A DNA stretch of 64,000 bases, from the NCBI GenBank assembly GCA_963725315.1, contig CAVRYA010000003.1, forward strand, positions 124,001 through 188,000. The letters are read 5' to 3'. The DNA is from JBBRHQ01 sp963725315 (GTDB lineage Bacteria; Actinomycetota; Thermoleophilia; Solirubrobacterales; 70-9). Positions 62,027-64,000 of the stretch are shown piece after piece. A program made the position numbers and the translations under genes. Under the pieces are notes generated by a model that saw only the letters and a list, made by a program, of their open reading frames with translations, was not told the origin of the DNA and made no database searches. Positions within the stretch are counted from its first letter, which is position 1. Each line of letters opens with the position of its first letter.

Positions 62027-63517
62027 TTGGCGCTCACCGACCCATCGAAGCGGCTGGAGGCGATGCCGCCCTACATGTTCGCCGAGCTGGAGCGGCGGAT
62101 CGCCGAGAAGCGCGAGGCCGGCATCGAGGTGATCAGCCTCGGGATCGGCGATCCGGATCAGCCCACCTATCCGCACATCGTCAAGGCGATGCAGGCCGCG
62201 GTGGCCGAGAACGCCAACCAGAAGTACCCGAGCAACCGCGGCCGGGCCGAGTTCCGCGGCGCCCTCTCGTCCTTCTACGGCGAGCGCTTCGGGGTCGAGA
62301 TCGACCCCGAGACCGAGGTGATCCCGGCGATCGGGGCCAAGGAGTGCATCTACAACCTCTGCTTCGCCTTCCTCGATCCCGGCGACGTCGCCCTCGCCGC
62401 CGACCCCGGCTACCCCGTCTACACCGGGGGGCCGATTCTCGCCGGCGCGACGGTCGAGCCGCTGCCGCTGCTGCCGGATCTCGGTTTCACGCCCGACCTC
62501 ACCGCGGTGGCGCCGGAGATGGCCTCCAGGGCGCGGCTGATGTTCCTCAACTACCCCAACAACCCGACCGGGGCGGTCGTCCCGGAGGGCTTCTTCGAGC
62601 TGGTCGTCTCCTTCGCCCGCGAGCACGAGATCCTCGTCGTCCACGACAACGCCTACTCGGAGACCACCTATGACGGCTACGTGGCGCCCAGCTTCCTCGC
62701 CACGCCCGGGGCTCGGGAGGTCGGGGTCGAGGTCTTCTCGCTCTCGAAGGGGTTCAACATGACCGGCTGGCGCTGCGCGGCGATCCTCGGCAACGCCGAG
62801 GCGATCAGCACCTACTGGCGGCTGAAGACGAACGTCGACTCCGGGCTGTTCGACGCGATCCAGCTCGCCGGCGCGGCGGCCCTGCTCGGCCCCGCCGGTC
62901 CGCTGGAGCGGATGAACGAGACCTACGCCCGCCGGCGCGACCTGGTCGTCGGGATGCTGCGCGACATCGGCGTCGAGGCGGAAGCCCCGAGGGGGACGAT
63001 CTACGTCTGGGCCCCGGTCCCGCCCGGCCACACCTCGACCTCGTTCGCCGAGCTGGTGCTGGAGGAGGCGGCGGTCGTGGTATCGCCGGGCTCGATGTAC
63101 GGGGCGGGCGGCGAGGGCTTCTTCCGGATCTCCCTGACCACACCGGACGAGGCGATCGCCGAGGCGGTCGATCGGATGCAGGGAGCACCTGGCTCGCACT
63201 TGACGAGGCGCCCCGGGCGGCGGGTCCTGTCGTCGATGGGAGCGACATTGCCTGCGTCCTCGCAAGCTGCGGGCGAGGAGTCCTCCCGTCCGGCGCCACC
63301 CGTGGCAGGGGCGGCCAGGGCATCGGCCCGGCCCCGCTTCGCTGGCACAGCTGGAGCTCCGGGCCGGGCGTCCCTGGCCGACGACTCTGCGGCGGGTGGC
63401 ATGGATGGGAGGACCCATTGCCGAGCACCCGCCGTGGAGCGCAGGCAATGGTGGGTCCCATTCCGTGACAGGACCCGCCGCCCGGGGCGTTGGTCTCTGG
63501 CCGATCCGGTCGGCTAG
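62027..63517 (+). CDS. dapL: DapL-type class I/II aminotransferase with repeat-derived C-terminal tail
   Basis: The protein matches LL-diaminopimelate aminotransferases: IEVISLGIGDPDQPTYPHIV, YPSNRGRAEFRGALSSFY, NYPNNPTGAVVP, DNAYSETTYDG and the PLP Lys in SLSKGFNMTGWRCAA. DapL makes LL-DAP directly from tetrahydrodipicolinate, which suits its place next to dapF. Family proteins end near FFRISLTTPDEAIAEAVDRM (about 63,180). Beyond it the frame runs on for about 110 residues through palindromic repeats B and C, ending at 63517. TTG 62027 has AGGAGG upstream. A related alanine- or aspartate-type specificity is possible. Confidence 0.88.
   Translation: MALTDPSKRLEAMPPYMFAELERRIAEKREAGIEVISLGIGDPDQPTYPHIVKAMQAAVAENANQKYPSNRGRAEFRGALSSFYGERFGVEIDPETEVIPAIGAKECIYNLCFAFLDPGDVALAADPGYPVYTGGPILAGATVEPLPLLPDLGFTPDLTAVAPEMASRARLMFLNYPNNPTGAVVPEGFFELVVSFAREHEILVVHDNAYSETTYDGYVAPSFLATPGAREVGVEVFSLSKGFNMTGWRCAAILGNAEAISTYWRLKTNVDSGLFDAIQLAGAAALLGPAGPLERMNETYARRRDLVVGMLRDIGVEAEAPRGTIYVWAPVPPGHTSTSFAELVLEEAAVVVSPGSMYGAGGEGFFRISLTTPDEAIAEAVDRMQGAPGSHLTRRPGRRVLSSMGATLPASSQAAGEESSRPAPPVAGAARASARPRFAGTAGAPGRASLADDSAAGGMDGRTHCRAPAVERRQWWVPFRDRTRRPGRWSLADPVG
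63205..63310. repeat. Palindromic repeat, copy B (diverged)
   Basis: It begins CGGGCGGCGGGTCCTGTCGT, identical to the start of copy A, and continues with GATGGGA, ATTGCCTGCG and TCCTCCCGTCC in the same order as copy A but diverged between. Its central GCTGCGGGCGAGGAG segment matches the nusA tail. Confidence 0.65.
63389..63488. repeat. Palindromic repeat, copy C (reverse orientation)
   Basis: This is almost identical to the reverse complement of copy A at 31,518-31,617, with only a few differences over about 100 bases. It encodes the end of the aminotransferase tail and lies head-to-head with copy B. Confidence 0.75.
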
Positions 63518-64000
63518 CTCTGCTCGGCGCGCTTACGCCAGTAGCGGTCCAGGCCTGCCCATTGCTGCTCCGGAGGCACCGCCTGGAGGAGGGCCTCGGC
63601 ACGGGCTTCGTCCATGACCTCGACGACCTCCCGGCGCAGCTCCCGCTCGTAGGCATCGGCGTCGAGCTCTCGGGCCCGCTGTCCCAGCTCGCGCAGGCGC
63701 CGGCGGACCTCTTCGATGTGGCCGGCGACGTCCTCGATCGCGCCGAAGTGGGTGATCGCCAGGGAGGAGGGCTTCCATTCGGAGATCAGATCGAGCGAGC
63801 GCTCCCATGCCTCGAGGTCGATGTCCGGCGGCGGGGTGGGGGGGATGACCAGGTTGGCGGGCGGGATCCGGGTAGCTCCGACGTCGCCGACGAAGGCGCG
63901 GCCGCTGTCCTCGTGCAGGAAGCAGACGTGATGGGAGGCATGGCCCGGGGTGTAGGCGACGCGGAAGCCGAGCACCTCCTCGCCACCGGACAGCGCCCTG
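63514..64000 (-). CDS. Metallo-beta-lactamase-fold hydrolase (5' part outside the window)
   Basis: The frame is open to the window edge, so the N-terminal zinc motif (HxHxDH) is not visible. The C-terminal part has the third and fourth metal motifs, AYTPGHASHHVCFL and FVGDVGATRI, then ITHFG near the end and a long helical tail (IEEVRRRLRELGQRARELDA). It is most like glyoxalase-II-type hydrolases; substrate unknown. Its TAG stop shares CTAG with the convergent aminotransferase gene. Confidence 0.8.
   Translation of the reverse strand, partial: RALSGGEEVLGFRVAYTPGHASHHVCFLHEDSGRAFVGDVGATRIPPANLVIPPTPPPDIDLEAWERSLDLISEWKPSSLAITHFGAIEDVAGHIEEVRRRLRELGQRARELDADAYERELRREVVEVMDEARAEALLQAVPPEQQWAGLDRYWRKRAEQS

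Overview
The window is high-GC DNA from an actinobacterium. Gene content and order fit a deep-branching member such as the Thermoleophilia/Solirubrobacterales, but this is inferred from gene order and protein character, not from a marker-gene tree. Supporting signs are mihF next to gmk-rpoZ-coaBC, a GTP-type nusA-infB operon, RNase J together with RNase Y, a predicted 6C RNA, and many start codons sitting directly behind a -10 hexamer (leaderless transcripts).

Left part (1-12,620) is accessory and rich in secreted or membrane proteins. It holds a PrsW-like intramembrane protease, a trypsin-fold lipoprotein protease, a secreted HExxH metallopeptidase, an RTX-type calcium-binding repeat protein, a TIR-transmembrane-WD40 receptor-like protein and an M6 metalloprotease. 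All except the M6 protease are broken by frameshifts, mostly at G/C runs. This could be decay or sequencing error at a contig end.

Middle left (12,620-24,650) is the pyrimidine operon pyrR-pyrB-pyrC-(isochorismatase-like)-carA-(GNAT)-(SnoaL-like)-carB-pyrK-pyrD, transcribed as one run of overlapping genes behind a likely PyrR-binding leader. It is followed by mihF, gmk and rpoZ.

Middle (24,680-44,950) runs coaBC, a TPR protein, dtd, then the translation/RNA cluster rimP-nusA-infB-ylxP-rbfA-nrnA-truB-ribF-rpsO, a 1-Cys peroxiredoxin, a DsbA-like protein, pnp, an M16 peptidase, dapB, an amidase, dapA and rnj. A terminator-like hairpin lies just behind the rimP-nusA promoter, and another lies directly in front of rpsO. 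Four copies of a two-hairpin element are scattered through 26.8-35.3 kb.

Right part (44,950-64,000) has a predicted 6C small RNA, a two-component system on the minus strand, then ftsK-rodZ-cinA, an alpha/beta hydrolase on the minus strand, thpR-recA-recX (recA and recX are separated by a 227-bp inverted repeat), rny, an arginase-family enzyme, a membrane cupredoxin, miaB-miaA-dapF, a DapL-type aminotransferase and the end of a metallo-beta-lactamase-fold gene. Lysine/DAP genes (dapA, dapB, dapF, dapL) suggest the short aminotransferase route, but the dapF product has serine at both positions of the catalytic cysteines. A palindromic repeat family is found downstream of infB, inside the nusA tail, and in the extended 3' end of the aminotransferase gene.
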